Assembly (NCBI GenBank): GCA_003023565.1
Contig: PXSA01000009.1
Span: 1-48,918 of the forward strand
From: Halobacteriales archaeon QS_9_68_17
Lineage (GTDB): Archaea; Halobacteriota; Halobacteria; Halobacteriales; Natronoarchaeaceae
DNA: 48,918 nucleotides
Reading direction: 5' to 3'
Both the position numbers and the translations under genes were made by a program. Under the pieces are notes generated by a model. It was not told the origin of the DNA, searched no databases, and worked only from the letters and a program-made list of their open reading frames with translations. This document shows positions 34,236-42,483 of the stretch, one piece after another. How positions within the stretch are numbered: the first letter of the stretch is position 1; each line of letters begins with the position of its first letter.

Positions 34236-34739
34236 TCACCCCTCGGTACCGACCTTCGTCCGCTCCAGCGTGTAGACGTTCTCGGGATGGCTCTCTTCGC
34301 CGATCTTCGTCTCGCTCTCCCCGGTCCGCTCGAACCCGTGATGGTCGTAGAAGGCGTTTCCGAGTTCGTTCTCCGCGAGCACCATCGCGCGGATCCGCTC
34401 GACGCCTTTGCCGAACAGTTCGTCGCGAACCGCCGACAGCAGGTCGGTGCCGACTCCCTCGCGCCGGTGGCCCGGCGCGACGTACAGGCGGAGGAGGTCG
34501 CCCTCCGTCTCGTCCCAGACGACGTGGGCGAACCCGACCACGCCGTCGTCGTCCGCGACGTAGATCTCGGCGTCGTCCGCGTCCACCACCGACGCGACCT
34601 TCTCCTCGGCGTACCAGTCGCCTACGGTGTCGTCTATCGTCTCCCGGCTGACGAACTCGGGGTAGTCGTGCTCCCAGGCGCGCTCGGCGACCCGGTTGAC
34701 GGCCGCGACGTCGTCACCGGTCGCTGGACGGATCTCCAT
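34236..34739 (-). CDS. GNAT family N-acetyltransferase
   Basis: The 167-residue single-domain protein starts MEIRPATGDDVAAVNRVAER and has the acetyl-CoA loop in LRLYVAPGHRREGVGTDLLS (R-x-x-G-x-G) plus motif B NELGNAFYDHHGFERTGESE. Typical of RimI-like or small-molecule acetyltransferases; substrate unknown. An AT-rich aaaagataac on the minus strand about 25-35 bases before the ATG serves as promoter. Confidence 0.92.
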   Translation of the reverse strand: MEIRPATGDDVAAVNRVAERAWEHDYPEFVSRETIDDTVGDWYAEEKVASVVDADDAEIYVADDDGVVGFAHVVWDETEGDLLRLYVAPGHRREGVGTDLLSAVRDELFGKGVERIRAMVLAENELGNAFYDHHGFERTGESETKIGEESHPENVYTLERTKVGTEG

Positions 34740-34860
34740 GCCGGGATTTCGGGCGATAGTTCGTTATCTTTTTCGCCGGCTGTCGGGTCGCTGGGGGATC
34801 GGAAGCGACGTTTGGACGGGGTTGTCCCAAACTCCTTTCCTATGACTCCGTATCGTTCGC

Positions 34861-34898
34861 TCGGGACGACGGGGTGAGACCGGGGCCGGTCGTCCCGA
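34861..34898. other. 10-bp perfect inverted repeat in a gene-poor gap
   Basis: tcgggacgac (34861-34870) and gtcgtcccga (34889-34898) form a stem with an 18-base loop. The gap 34740-35067 has no gene that I can support. The hairpin lies downstream of the subtilase operon on the minus strand and could help end or stabilise that transcript. Confidence 0.4.
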
Positions 34899-35067
34899 CC
34901 GGACCGTCGGGGATGAGGGCGAACCGTCCATCCGGGCGAGAGACGGAGCCACACGATGTCACACCGGACCGACACCGAAACGCGGGACGAAACAGGGCAG
35001 AGGCACCTGACCGCTCGTTCGACCGGGGTCGGCGGATCGTTGACCGCGGAGACGAGAGCGGACGAGC

Positions 35068-35393
35068 TCAGGTGGCCGTTTCGTCGTCGTTGGCGAGCGC
35101 CGCGAGAACGCCGTCGGCTTTCACGTCGACGTCCCCCCCCCCTGTGCCGTCGCCGTGCCGCCGAGAACCGGCAGTTCGGGGTCGCCCACGTCGACGGTTG
35201 CGATGGCCGTCCCGTTCGCGGAGGACGCCCAGTCGCTCTGGACGACGGCCCCGTGTGTCCCGGCGTCCAGCGCCCCGCCGGCGGGTTCGTACCGCTACTC
35301 GGACTGCGCCGCGGCGGTGCCGGAGAGGAGGCCGGTTCCGACGACCGACGCGCCTGTCGCCTTGACGAAGTCGCGTCTGTCGAAGGTCACGAC
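35068..35393 (-). pseudogene. Tat-exported small protein, nonsense codon and poly-C frameshift
   Basis: GTG 35393 overlaps the end of the upstream LVIVD gene (GTGA). The product starts VTFDRRDFVKATGASVVGTG, a Tat signal ending TAAAQSE, then hits TAG. Reading on gives YEPAGGALDAGTHGAVVQSD and ATVDVGDPELPVLGGTATAQ, then a ten-C tract (35133-35142) shifts the frame to DVDVKADGVLAALANDDETA ending at 35068. The VDVGDPELPV pattern resembles LVIVD repeats, so it may be a shortened relative of its neighbour. Confidence 0.55.
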
Positions 35394-35408
35394 CCGTCGT
35401 GAGCCGCG

Positions 35409-36872
35409 TCAGCCGGTCCGCGGTTCGGTTCGTCGGCCCCCGCGTCGGTCAGTCGCCCCAGCGCGTCGGCCGCGCGGGGCCCACGTGAACGGCGCGGCGT
35501 GGTTCAGCCCGGTCACCTTGGAGTCCTCGGGCACGTCCGTCGTGGCCCGGAAGTAGCCCTTCTCCGTGAGCGACCAGTCGCTCCCGTCGAGGTCGAGGAA
35601 GCGAGTGCCGCCGTGGTAGTGGCCGACGTGGACGTAGCCGCCCTCGGTGACGTCGAAGTTGTGCGGGCTGAGCGTGTAGTCGCCGAACGTCACCCCGGAC
35701 TGCCACTCCCAGGTGTCGAGGCGGTCGACGTTGTCCGTCCCGTCGTAGCCGTCGTCGAGGCCGTCCGCGTCGAGCAGGTAGAGGTGACCCGAGGACCCGT
35801 CCTCCTGACTCGGCGTCTCCTGCCCGGCGACCACGACGCGCTTGCCGTCGACGAACGCCGGCGAGGGCTCGCTGTAGTGGACCCGCTCGGCGGTGTGGTG
35901 GCCGACGACGGAGAGGTCCGTCGGGTCCGACGCGTCGAGCGCGAACAGGCCGGCGTCCCAGTAGGAGACGTACGCGACGGGGTGTTCCAGACGCGGGTCG
36001 TCCTGCACGACGACGTCGTGGATGTACGTCCCGCCGTCGCCGACCACCTCGCCGTCGCCGAAGTCGCCCTCGCGTGTCCAGCGGTTGACCAGCAGGAGCA
36101 CGCCGGTGGTGCGGTCGAACTCGAAGACGTACATCCCGGCCGTCTCGTCGTTCACGTCCTTGATGGCGAACACGTAGTCAGTGCCGTCGATGCGGTGGTG
36201 CCAGGCGTTGTGGGGGCCGGTCGTCCACTCGTCGTACCGGCCCACAACCGTCGGGTCGGTCGGGTCGGAGACGTCGACGGCCTCCAGCGCGCTCGCGCCG
36301 ACGCTGGTGTCCTCGTCGTCGTCCGTACTCGGCGTCGGGTCCGTCTCGTCGAACAGCGCGGTGAGCGGTTGCTTCGAGAGGAAGACGTAGTTCCCGTCGC
36401 CGCTGACCTTCACGTCCATCACGGCGGCGGCGTCGTTGTCGTTGCGCAGGAACGAGACGACCTCCAGTTCGGCGTCCCGGAGGTCGCTGGCGTTCTCCGC
36501 GGCGTCGAACCCGGAGATGTCGAGGATCGCCAGCCCGCGGTTGTTCGTCGGGTCCTTCGACGAGAAGACGCTGACGTACGCGTAGTCGCCCCGCGTCCGT
36601 ACCTCCGAGAGGCCGCCGTAGTGCGGGTCATCGGCGCTCCCGCCCTCGCTCGACGGACCCACGTCGCCGAGGCTGTGGTAGTCGAGCAGTTCCACGTTGC
36701 CGGTGTCGCCGTGGGCGCTCGCGTCGGAGTGGTCGTGGTCGCCGTCGTCGTCGGTGCTGTCGGTCGACCCCTCGTCGTGCGCGCTCCCGACGCCGGCGGA
36801 GGCGGCGAGCGCCGCGCCCGCCGCGCTCGCTCGCAGGACCGCGCGGCGGGAGGTGAGGCGGCGGTCACTCAT
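35409..36872 (-). CDS. Tat-exported LVIVD-repeat beta-propeller protein, 3' end frameshifted
   Basis: The protein begins with a Tat signal (TSRRAVLRASAAGAALAASAG) and a His/Asp-rich linker, then a propeller with LVIVD blades: LAILDISGFDAAENASD, ALEAVDVSDPTDPTVVGRYD, LFALDASDPTDLSVVGHH, LYLLDADG, and ends with a conserved-looking GLNHAAPFTWAP near 35480. After that the frame runs into low-quality Arg-rich sequence to a stop at 35409. A neighbouring frame gives a coherent tail, ALGRLTDAGADEPN...AAHDGS, that ends at TGA 35390-35392, exactly overlapping the next start. A deletion of the last blade with loss of frame is the simplest reading. Follows the subtilase gene with an 8-base overlap; surface ligand or partner protein. 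Confidence 0.8.
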   Translation of the reverse strand: MSDRRLTSRRAVLRASAAGAALAASAGVGSAHDEGSTDSTDDDGDHDHSDASAHGDTGNVELLDYHSLGDVGPSSEGGSADDPHYGGLSEVRTRGDYAYVSVFSSKDPTNNRGLAILDISGFDAAENASDLRDAELEVVSFLRNDNDAAAVMDVKVSGDGNYVFLSKQPLTALFDETDPTPSTDDDEDTSVGASALEAVDVSDPTDPTVVGRYDEWTTGPHNAWHHRIDGTDYVFAIKDVNDETAGMYVFEFDRTTGVLLLVNRWTREGDFGDGEVVGDGGTYIHDVVVQDDPRLEHPVAYVSYWDAGLFALDASDPTDLSVVGHHTAERVHYSEPSPAFVDGKRVVVAGQETPSQEDGSSGHLYLLDADGLDDGYDGTDNVDRLDTWEWQSGVTFGDYTLSPHNFDVTEGGYVHVGHYHGGTRFLDLDGSDWSLTEKGYFRATTDVPEDSKVTGLNHAAPFTWAPRGRRAGATDRRGGRRTEPRTG

Positions 36873-38661
36873 CGGCGAGTGTCACCTCGCCGAACGTCGC
36901 GAGGTCGCCGTCCTCGGCGCGGGCGACCGCGTCGTACGCGTCAACGAACCCAGCGCCGACGTTCCACGGATTATAGCCGTCGCGGGCGTCCTCGGCCTCC
37001 GCCTCGACGGTGTTGAGCACGTCGATGGGGGCCGGCGATTCGCCGACGCTCTGCTGGTAAGCGTCGACGACGAGCGTCGCTACGCCGGCGGTGACCGGAC
37101 ACGACATGCTCGTGCCGCTGATGCGCCCGTACCACGTCTCGGTGTCCTCGGCGTACGCCTGGAGCGGGTCGGTCGGTTCGAGCGTGCTCATCACGAGGTT
37201 GCCGTTCGCGCCGACGCCGTTGCGGTACAGCCCCATCGGATCGACGTCGCGGTTGATCCCCTCGTACGCCGTGAACTCGATGTCGTAGTCCGCGGCGACG
37301 TTGGCGAACGGTCGCACTTCGAAGTAGTACGTGGTCCCACCCTCGGTCGGTCCCGATAGCCCCTCGGGGTGGTTCAGGGTCGCGCTGGAGGCGACCACCT
37401 CGCCGTCGGGACTCCCCTCGCGCAGGTAGAGATCGATGTCCTCGGCGCTCGGCTCCCACGACAGAGTGGCCTCGACGTAACCGGCCCTGCCCGGAGCGTC
37501 CCACTCGTGGAACTCGCTCTCGTCGACGGCGACGGTACCCGAGAACGACCCCGACTCGACCTCCTCGTCGGTCTCGTCCGCGGCGCGGTACTGGCGGAGG
37601 TTGTCGAGCGCCTTCTTGCGCTTGTAGTTCGTCGCGCCGTCGTAGTCCGGCGTGCGCCCCCGCGAGGAGAAGTCCGTCACCGCCTTCTCGTCGTCCGTCG
37701 CGGCGACGCTCAGGACGTTCGGCGCTTTCGCGTAGTCGTTGAGCGTGTTCGGGTCCGGGCCGGCGTTGCCCGCGGAGAACAGCGTGAGGATGCCCTCCTC
37801 CGTCGCGTACCAGGAGGCGACGTTCAGCGCGTCGTCCGGGTTGAAGTCGTCGCCGGAGGAGGAACCGTAGGAGTTCGAGACGACCTGTACGTCAGTCTCG
37901 CCGGCCCGCTTCCGGGCGATCATGTGGTCGAACGCCGCGACGGCATAAAGGATGAAAAGCGTCGCACCCGCGGAGTACACAGTCAGCGTGGAGTCCGGGG
38001 CCATCCCCGTGTACTCGCCGTCGCTCTTGGTTCCGTCGCCCGAGACGCTCCCGCTGGTGTGTGTTCCGTGGCCGTTGTCGTCGGTGTCGACGTCGCCGAC
38101 CTCCTCCCACTGGGCGTCGCTTTCGAGCGGGTTGCCGACCCAGCGCCAGTTGGCAGCGAGCGTCCCGTCGAGGTCCGGGTGGTCGCCGTCGACGCCGCTG
38201 TCGATCACGACCGTGTGGACGCTCTCGCCGGTGTAGCCGAGGTCTGCCTGCACGGCGTCCGCTCGCGTGTCCTCGCGCGCGTCGTCGTTGTGGTAATCGA
38301 GTTCGACGTTCGCCTGCACGTACCGCACGTCCGCCCAGTCGGCGACGGTCGCTATCTGGCTCCCGGTGAGTTCGGTGTACCCGACCGGTAGCACCTCGAA
38401 CTCGTGATACCCGTTCGCCAGGTCGAGATGTCGGAGCCGATCCACGTCGTCGTTCCTCTCGAATACGACGAGTGTCTCCTGTAGCGAGTCGTCCGTCGGA
38501 TCGAGCGCGTCGTCGACCGTCGTCTCGTGGTCGGCGCGGCCGACGCCCGCGAACGGGAGAAGCGACGCCGCGCCGGCCGCGCCGGTTGTCCGCAGTATCC
38601 GCCGTCGGGAAGCGGTTAGCGATCCGTCAGATTCGTCACGATCGTTGGATAGTAATCGCAT
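36865..38661 (-). CDS. Tat-exported subtilisin-like serine protease with inserted PPC-like domain
   Basis: The 598-residue halolysin-type S8 protease has a Tat signal (ASRRRILRTTGAAGAASLLPF, residues 17-37), an I9-like propeptide (about 45-120), and the catalytic residues Asp154 (VVIDSGVDGDHPDL), His198 (NGHGTHTSG), Asn299 (SAGNAGP) and Ser518 (GTSMSCP). Between Asn299 and Ser518, residues 372-465 (SGTVAVDESEFHEWD...DIDLYLREG...YYFEVRPF) look like a bacterial pre-peptidase C-terminal (PPC) domain inserted in the catalytic core. The gene heads an operon with the LVIVD protein. Promoter-proximal AT-rich sequence lies around 38700-38770. Confidence 0.93.
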   Translation of the reverse strand: MRLLSNDRDESDGSLTASRRRILRTTGAAGAASLLPFAGVGRADHETTVDDALDPTDDSLQETLVVFERNDDVDRLRHLDLANGYHEFEVLPVGYTELTGSQIATVADWADVRYVQANVELDYHNDDAREDTRADAVQADLGYTGESVHTVVIDSGVDGDHPDLDGTLAANWRWVGNPLESDAQWEEVGDVDTDDNGHGTHTSGSVSGDGTKSDGEYTGMAPDSTLTVYSAGATLFILYAVAAFDHMIARKRAGETDVQVVSNSYGSSSGDDFNPDDALNVASWYATEEGILTLFSAGNAGPDPNTLNDYAKAPNVLSVAATDDEKAVTDFSSRGRTPDYDGATNYKRKKALDNLRQYRAADETDEEVESGSFSGTVAVDESEFHEWDAPGRAGYVEATLSWEPSAEDIDLYLREGSPDGEVVASSATLNHPEGLSGPTEGGTTYYFEVRPFANVAADYDIEFTAYEGINRDVDPMGLYRNGVGANGNLVMSTLEPTDPLQAYAEDTETWYGRISGTSMSCPVTAGVATLVVDAYQQSVGESPAPIDVLNTVEAEAEDARDGYNPWNVGAGFVDAYDAVARAEDGDLATFGEVTLADE

Positions 38662-38799
38662 CGCGTCGGGACGTTCGAGGGTACGGTTCGAAAGGGTACT
38701 GCCGAAATGACGTGGTAACGTTGATACCTAACAGGTATCGGGATAATAGAATAGAAAGGCGGGCAGAATAATCCGTCCGAGGCGACCCGGGGCGACCGT

Positions 38800-39258
38800 T
38801 CAGTCGAAGTCGGGCAGGTCGTCGGGGGCGTCGTAGTCCGCCTCCCAGTCGACGTACTCCGCTTTCAGCACCTCGCTGACGACCTGTCCCAGTTCGGTCA
38901 GGCCGGCGTTGATCGCGGAGACGGTCCCCCACGAGTCGAGGTCGGGGTGGTACTCGCGCTCGCGCCAGTCCTCGGGGATGCCGGGCGCGTGATAGCCGAC
39001 TCTGTCCGCGAAGTCGTCCCAGAAGAAGTCGTACTCGCGGAACAGGCCCATCTCCGTCGCGATGGCGAACGCCGCCTCGTCCATGTCCGCGCGTTCGCTC
39101 CACGCGTCGAAGGCGTCCTCCCAGGCCCCGTCCTTCAGGAACCCTTCCAGTTCGTCCCGGCGGTAGTCGGTGTTGCCGGTGACGTCTACGTCCTCGTACT
39201 CCTCGGGGTCCGTCTCCTGGAGTTCGGGCGGGTCGGGGGCGGCCGCGTCGAGAGACAT
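38800..39258 (-). CDS. Acidic haloarchaeal hypothetical protein
   Basis: The 152-residue soluble protein is very acidic. It begins MSLDAAAPDPPELQETDPEE and has a helical middle (ELEGFLKDGAWEDAFDAWSE, EAAFAIATEMGLFREYDFFW) and ends AEYVDWEADYDAPDDLPDFD. No known domain or catalytic motif that I recognise. It is followed, in the same direction upstream, by the thioesterase gene 47 bases away, so co-transcription is possible. Confidence 0.8.
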   Translation of the reverse strand: MSLDAAAPDPPELQETDPEEYEDVDVTGNTDYRRDELEGFLKDGAWEDAFDAWSERADMDEAAFAIATEMGLFREYDFFWDDFADRVGYHAPGIPEDWREREYHPDLDSWGTVSAINAGLTELGQVVSEVLKAEYVDWEADYDAPDDLPDFD

Positions 39259-39305
39259 GGGCGGTGCTACGCCGGCGCGGAGAATAGTACTGTCGTTGTC
39301 CCGGG

Positions 39306-39746
39306 TCAGTCGTTCAGGTCCAGTATCGCGTCCTCGCGCAGTCGCCGTCCCTCCTCGGTCTCGACGGTCAGGTCGGGGGCGGCGACGGGCGTCCGGTCGC
39401 CGTCGATGGCGACGTAGACGAAGTACGACTCCGTGGTGTGTTCGCGCTCGCCGGTGCGGAGGTCCTCGCGGTAGGTCCGAAGGCGGACCTTCACGCTCGT
39501 CTCGCCGGTGTCGTAGACGTACGCCTCGATGAGCGCGGTGTCGCCGACGTAGATCGGCCGGCGGAAGTTCATCTCGTTCACCCGGGCCGTGACGCAGGTC
39601 TCGCCCGAGAAGCGCATCGCCGCCATCGCGCCCACCTCGTCCATCCACTTCATCACGTTCCCCCCGTGGACGGTGTCTAAGTTGTTGGCGTGGTTGGGCT
39701 GGATCATCTCCCGGTTCTCGATGAACGTCTCCATCAGACTCGGCAT
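39306..39746 (-). CDS. Acyl-CoA thioesterase, hotdog fold
   Basis: The 146-residue enzyme hydrolyses acyl-CoA. The YciA/BFIT-type active-site segment NHANNLDTVHGGNVMKWMDE (Asn, then Asp in the helix) and CVTARVNEMNFRRPIYVGD are diagnostic; the C-terminus adds FVYVAIDGDRTPVAAPDL. ATG 39746 gives the usual length; earlier in-frame starts add an Arg-rich non-conserved leader. Confidence 0.93.
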   Translation of the reverse strand: MPSLMETFIENREMIQPNHANNLDTVHGGNVMKWMDEVGAMAAMRFSGETCVTARVNEMNFRRPIYVGDTALIEAYVYDTGETSVKVRLRTYREDLRTGEREHTTESYFVYVAIDGDRTPVAAPDLTVETEEGRRLREDAILDLND

Positions 39747-39923
39747 GTCCGGACGTAGCCCGGGCCGCGGGATGACAGTATCGACTCGTCGCGTCCGGGC
39801 TACCGAGGCGGCTCGGCGGGGCGAGATAGCCGGCGGCCAGCGACGGACACCGTCGGGAGAGCCGGCGCGTTCGCGACGGGTCGCTCCGACAACGGTAAAA
39901 GCCACGCCGCAGTATCGACGGCC

Positions 39924-41246
39924 ATGAGTGACGAAGCGGAGTCGACGACGTCCCTCCAGTCGTCTCCCCCGCCATCCGGCGAGGGCCGGGTCCAGGTCGT
40001 CGGGACGGCGCACGTCTCCGCCGACAGCGTATCGGAGGTCGAGCGGACCATCGACGAGGAGCGACCGGACGTGGTAGCGGTGGAACTCGACGAAGGACGG
40101 TACAAACAGATACAGGGAGAGGCGGGCCAGGATCTGGAGGCCCGCGACCTCCTGAGCGGCAACACGGTGTTCCAGTTTCTCGCGTACTGGATGCTCTCGT
40201 ACGTCCAGACCCGACTGGGCGAACGGTTCGACATCGAACCCGGTGCCGACATGAAGGCGGCCATCGACGCCGCCGAGGAGCGTGGCATCGGCCTCGCCCT
40301 CGTCGACCGGAACATCCAGGTGACGATCCAGCGCTTCTGGCGTCGGATGACGTTCGTGGAGAAACTGAAGATGATCGGGAGCCTCGTTCTCGGCGTCCTC
40401 GGCTTCGGGGGCGACCCCGAGGACGAGTTCGACATGGAGGACATCACCGACGCGGACGTGGTGACCGCCATGATAGAGGAGTTCCGGCGGTTCAGCCCCG
40501 GCGGCGCGGAGGCGCTCATCGACGAGCGCGACGCCTTCATCGCGCACAAGCTGGTCGCGCTCCGCGAGCAGGGCTATCACGTCGTCGGCGTCGTCGGTGC
40601 GGGCCACCGCGCCGGTATCGAGGGCTATCTAGAGGACCCGGAGACGCTCCCGCCGATGGGGAGCCTCGTCGGCACGCAGTCCCGGAAGTGGTTCTCGCCG
40701 TTCAGACTGCTCGGCTACCTCTTCACCCTCGGCTTCCTCGCGTTCTTCTTCCTGCTGGTCATGGCCGGCGTCAAGGACGCTTTCCTGCTGAAACTGTTCG
40801 CCGCGTGGTTCCTGTTCAACGGCTTTTTCGCGTTCTCCCTGGCGAAACTCGCCGGCGCGCGCTGGACGAGCGCGGGCGTCGGCGGCGCGGTCGCGTGGCT
40901 CACCAGCGTCAACCCGCTGCTCGCGCCCGGGTGGTTCGCGGGCTACGTGGAACTGCGCCACCGCTCCGTCGACATCGGCGACATCGGCACGCTGAACCAG
41001 ATCCTGAGCGACGAGGAGCGCCCCATCCGCGACCTCGTCGGCCGGATGTTTCAGGTGCCGCTGTTCCGACTCATCATGGTCGTCGCGCTCACCAACGTCG
41101 GGAGCATGGTCGCGAGCTTCCTCTTTCCGTTCACCGTCCTGCCGTATCTGGCCCCCGAAATCGGCGGCGTCAGCGGCGTCACGGACCAGCTGATCGCGGG
41201 CGCGGAAAACAGCGCGGAGCTCCTCTGGGGACTGGTCGGTCGATGA
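39924..41246 (+). CDS. TraB/PrgY family membrane protein
   Basis: The 440-residue protein has a cytoplasmic TraB domain (VQVVGTAHVSADSVSEVE with the GxxH motif, PDVVAVELDEGRYKQI, IGLALVDRNIQVTIQRFWRR, VVGVVGAGHRAGI with a second conserved His) in residues 20-240, then four to five membrane helices (LLGYLFTLGFLAFFFLLVMA, LFAAWFLFNGFFAFSLA, MVVALTNVGSMVASFLFPF). Bacterial relatives block pheromone signalling and the fold is distantly related to metallo-hydrolases (Tiki/ChaN); archaeal function is unknown. The stop overlaps the next start by ATGA. Confidence 0.93.
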   Translation: MSDEAESTTSLQSSPPPSGEGRVQVVGTAHVSADSVSEVERTIDEERPDVVAVELDEGRYKQIQGEAGQDLEARDLLSGNTVFQFLAYWMLSYVQTRLGERFDIEPGADMKAAIDAAEERGIGLALVDRNIQVTIQRFWRRMTFVEKLKMIGSLVLGVLGFGGDPEDEFDMEDITDADVVTAMIEEFRRFSPGGAEALIDERDAFIAHKLVALREQGYHVVGVVGAGHRAGIEGYLEDPETLPPMGSLVGTQSRKWFSPFRLLGYLFTLGFLAFFFLLVMAGVKDAFLLKLFAAWFLFNGFFAFSLAKLAGARWTSAGVGGAVAWLTSVNPLLAPGWFAGYVELRHRSVDIGDIGTLNQILSDEERPIRDLVGRMFQVPLFRLIMVVALTNVGSMVASFLFPFTVLPYLAPEIGGVSGVTDQLIAGAENSAELLWGLVGR

Positions 41247-41839
41247 AGTTCAGCGGTCGCGAGGTCTTCGACCTCGCCGCGGCGTGGGTGGCGCTCGGCG
41301 TCGCCTTCACGTTCTTCTTCGAACCCGCCGCCCGCGCGTTCGACGTGGGGGCCATCGTCTCGTTCCTACCGGTGAGCATGGGCACCGTCGGCGTCGCCTT
41401 CCTCCTGCACGAGCTCGCGCACAAGGTCGTCGCCGTTCGGTTCGGCCAGATAGCCGAGTTCCGCGCGGACTACGGGATGCTGTTCGTCGCGGTCATGAGC
41501 GGCCTCGCCGGCTTCCTGTTCGCCGCGCCCGGAGCGGTCCACCACCGCGGCCGGATCACGCTCCGGGAGAACGGCCTCATCTCGCTCGCCGGCCCGGTGA
41601 CGAACATCCTACTGATGGTCCCGTTCGGCGCGCTGGCGCTGTCGAGCGTCGGCGGCCTCGCCGGCGTCGGCGTGCTCGGCGTCGGGATCAACGGCTTCCT
41701 CGCCGCGTTCAACATGATCCCGTACGGCCCCCTCGACGGGAAGACCGTCTGGCGGTGGAACAAGCCGGTCTACCTGCTCGTCTTCCTGCCGAGCGCGGCG
41801 TTCGTCGTCTGGATGCTTACCGGGACGCCCGGGTTCTGA
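41243..41839 (+). CDS. Site-2-protease-like M50 metallopeptidase
   Basis: The 198-residue membrane protease has HELAH (His56, Glu57, His60) in the second helix and the third metal ligand in FNMIPYGPLDG (Asp165), the full S2P set. About five helices; no PDZ or CBS extension, so it is a minimal core enzyme. It overlaps the TraB-like gene and is surely co-translated, suggesting the two membrane proteins act together. Confidence 0.93.
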   Translation: MKFSGREVFDLAAAWVALGVAFTFFFEPAARAFDVGAIVSFLPVSMGTVGVAFLLHELAHKVVAVRFGQIAEFRADYGMLFVAVMSGLAGFLFAAPGAVHHRGRITLRENGLISLAGPVTNILLMVPFGALALSSVGGLAGVGVLGVGINGFLAAFNMIPYGPLDGKTVWRWNKPVYLLVFLPSAAFVVWMLTGTPGF

Positions 41840-41872
41840 CGCTCGCGGCAGTTCTTTCGCCGCCGTGCCGTC

Positions 41873-42169
41873 TTACTGCGCGGTTACCCACGCCAGAAAG
41901 ACCAGCGCGACCAGTTGCATCCCGCGGAGGACGGCGACCGCCGTCCGGACCGTCGGGTCGCCGGAGTAGAGCATCCTCGTGCTGAAAAAGAAGTAGATAG
42001 CGGTGGCGTTCTCCAGCAGCATCACGCTCCCGAACGCGATCAGGCCGAGGATGAGCGGCGTGCGGAACGTCCGATAGTTCCGGACCCAGACCGCCGTCAG
42101 CCCGGCCAACAGGAGGATGTTGACCCCGGAGAGCGCGCTCGCGACCATGATCTCGGTTCCCATCGCCAT
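41873..42169 (-). CDS. Small three-helix membrane protein paired with wHTH regulator
   Basis: The 98-residue protein has three spans: ALSGVNILLLAGLTAVWV, PLILGLIAFGSVMLLENATAIYFFF and TAVAVLRGMQLVALVFLAWV. It begins two bases after the stop of the wHTH gene. In haloarchaea such small proteins often accompany an ArsR-like regulator of unknown signal. ATG 42169 or the Met two codons later could be the start. Confidence 0.82.
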   Translation of the reverse strand: MAMGTEIMVASALSGVNILLLAGLTAVWVRNYRTFRTPLILGLIAFGSVMLLENATAIYFFFSTRMLYSGDPTVRTAVAVLRGMQLVALVFLAWVTAQ

Positions 42170-42171
42170 GC

Positions 42172-42447
42172 TTACTCCACCTGCTCGACGATCTCCTCGA
42201 ACTCCTCGCGGTGGCGCTCGAAGCGGTCGGTCAGGAAGTACAGCTTTCCGTAGTCGTTCTGGCCCGCCTCGACGACCTCGTGTTCGGTGAGCATCTCAAG
42301 GTGGTGTCTGACCGTGTTGTAGTCCGCGTCGATCGCCTCCGCGATCCGGTTGGCGTTCCGCGGGCGCTCCGACAGCGCCCGGACGATCCGCGCTCTGTTC
42401 TCGCCGCCGCGCGTGCCGGCGAAGAGGTACCAGAGCGCCTGATCCAT
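42172..42447 (-). CDS. ArsR-like winged-helix transcriptional regulator
   Basis: The 91-residue protein is a single winged helix: ALSERPRNANRIAEAIDADYNTVRHHLEMLTEHEVVE (helices 2-4), then GKLYFLTDRFERHREEFEEI (wing and dimer helix). There are no Cys residues to bind metal. With the adjacent membrane protein it may form a membrane-stress sensing pair; this is inference. Confidence 0.88.
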   Translation of the reverse strand: MDQALWYLFAGTRGGENRARIVRALSERPRNANRIAEAIDADYNTVRHHLEMLTEHEVVEAGQNDYGKLYFLTDRFERHREEFEEIVEQVE

Positions 42448-42483
42448 CTCCGTTTTTCCACGTGTCGGGGTGAGTATAAAGGT

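Noticed and set aside
30434..35393. In-frame TAG codons in cutA, the TRASH-type protein and the exported protein at 35.3 kb could mean amber read-through or a recoded amino acid.
   Set aside because: TAG is also the normal terminator of intact genes here (for example at 3255 and 4113), each affected gene has other lesions or lacks a start, and no suppressor tRNA or pyrrolysine gene is seen.
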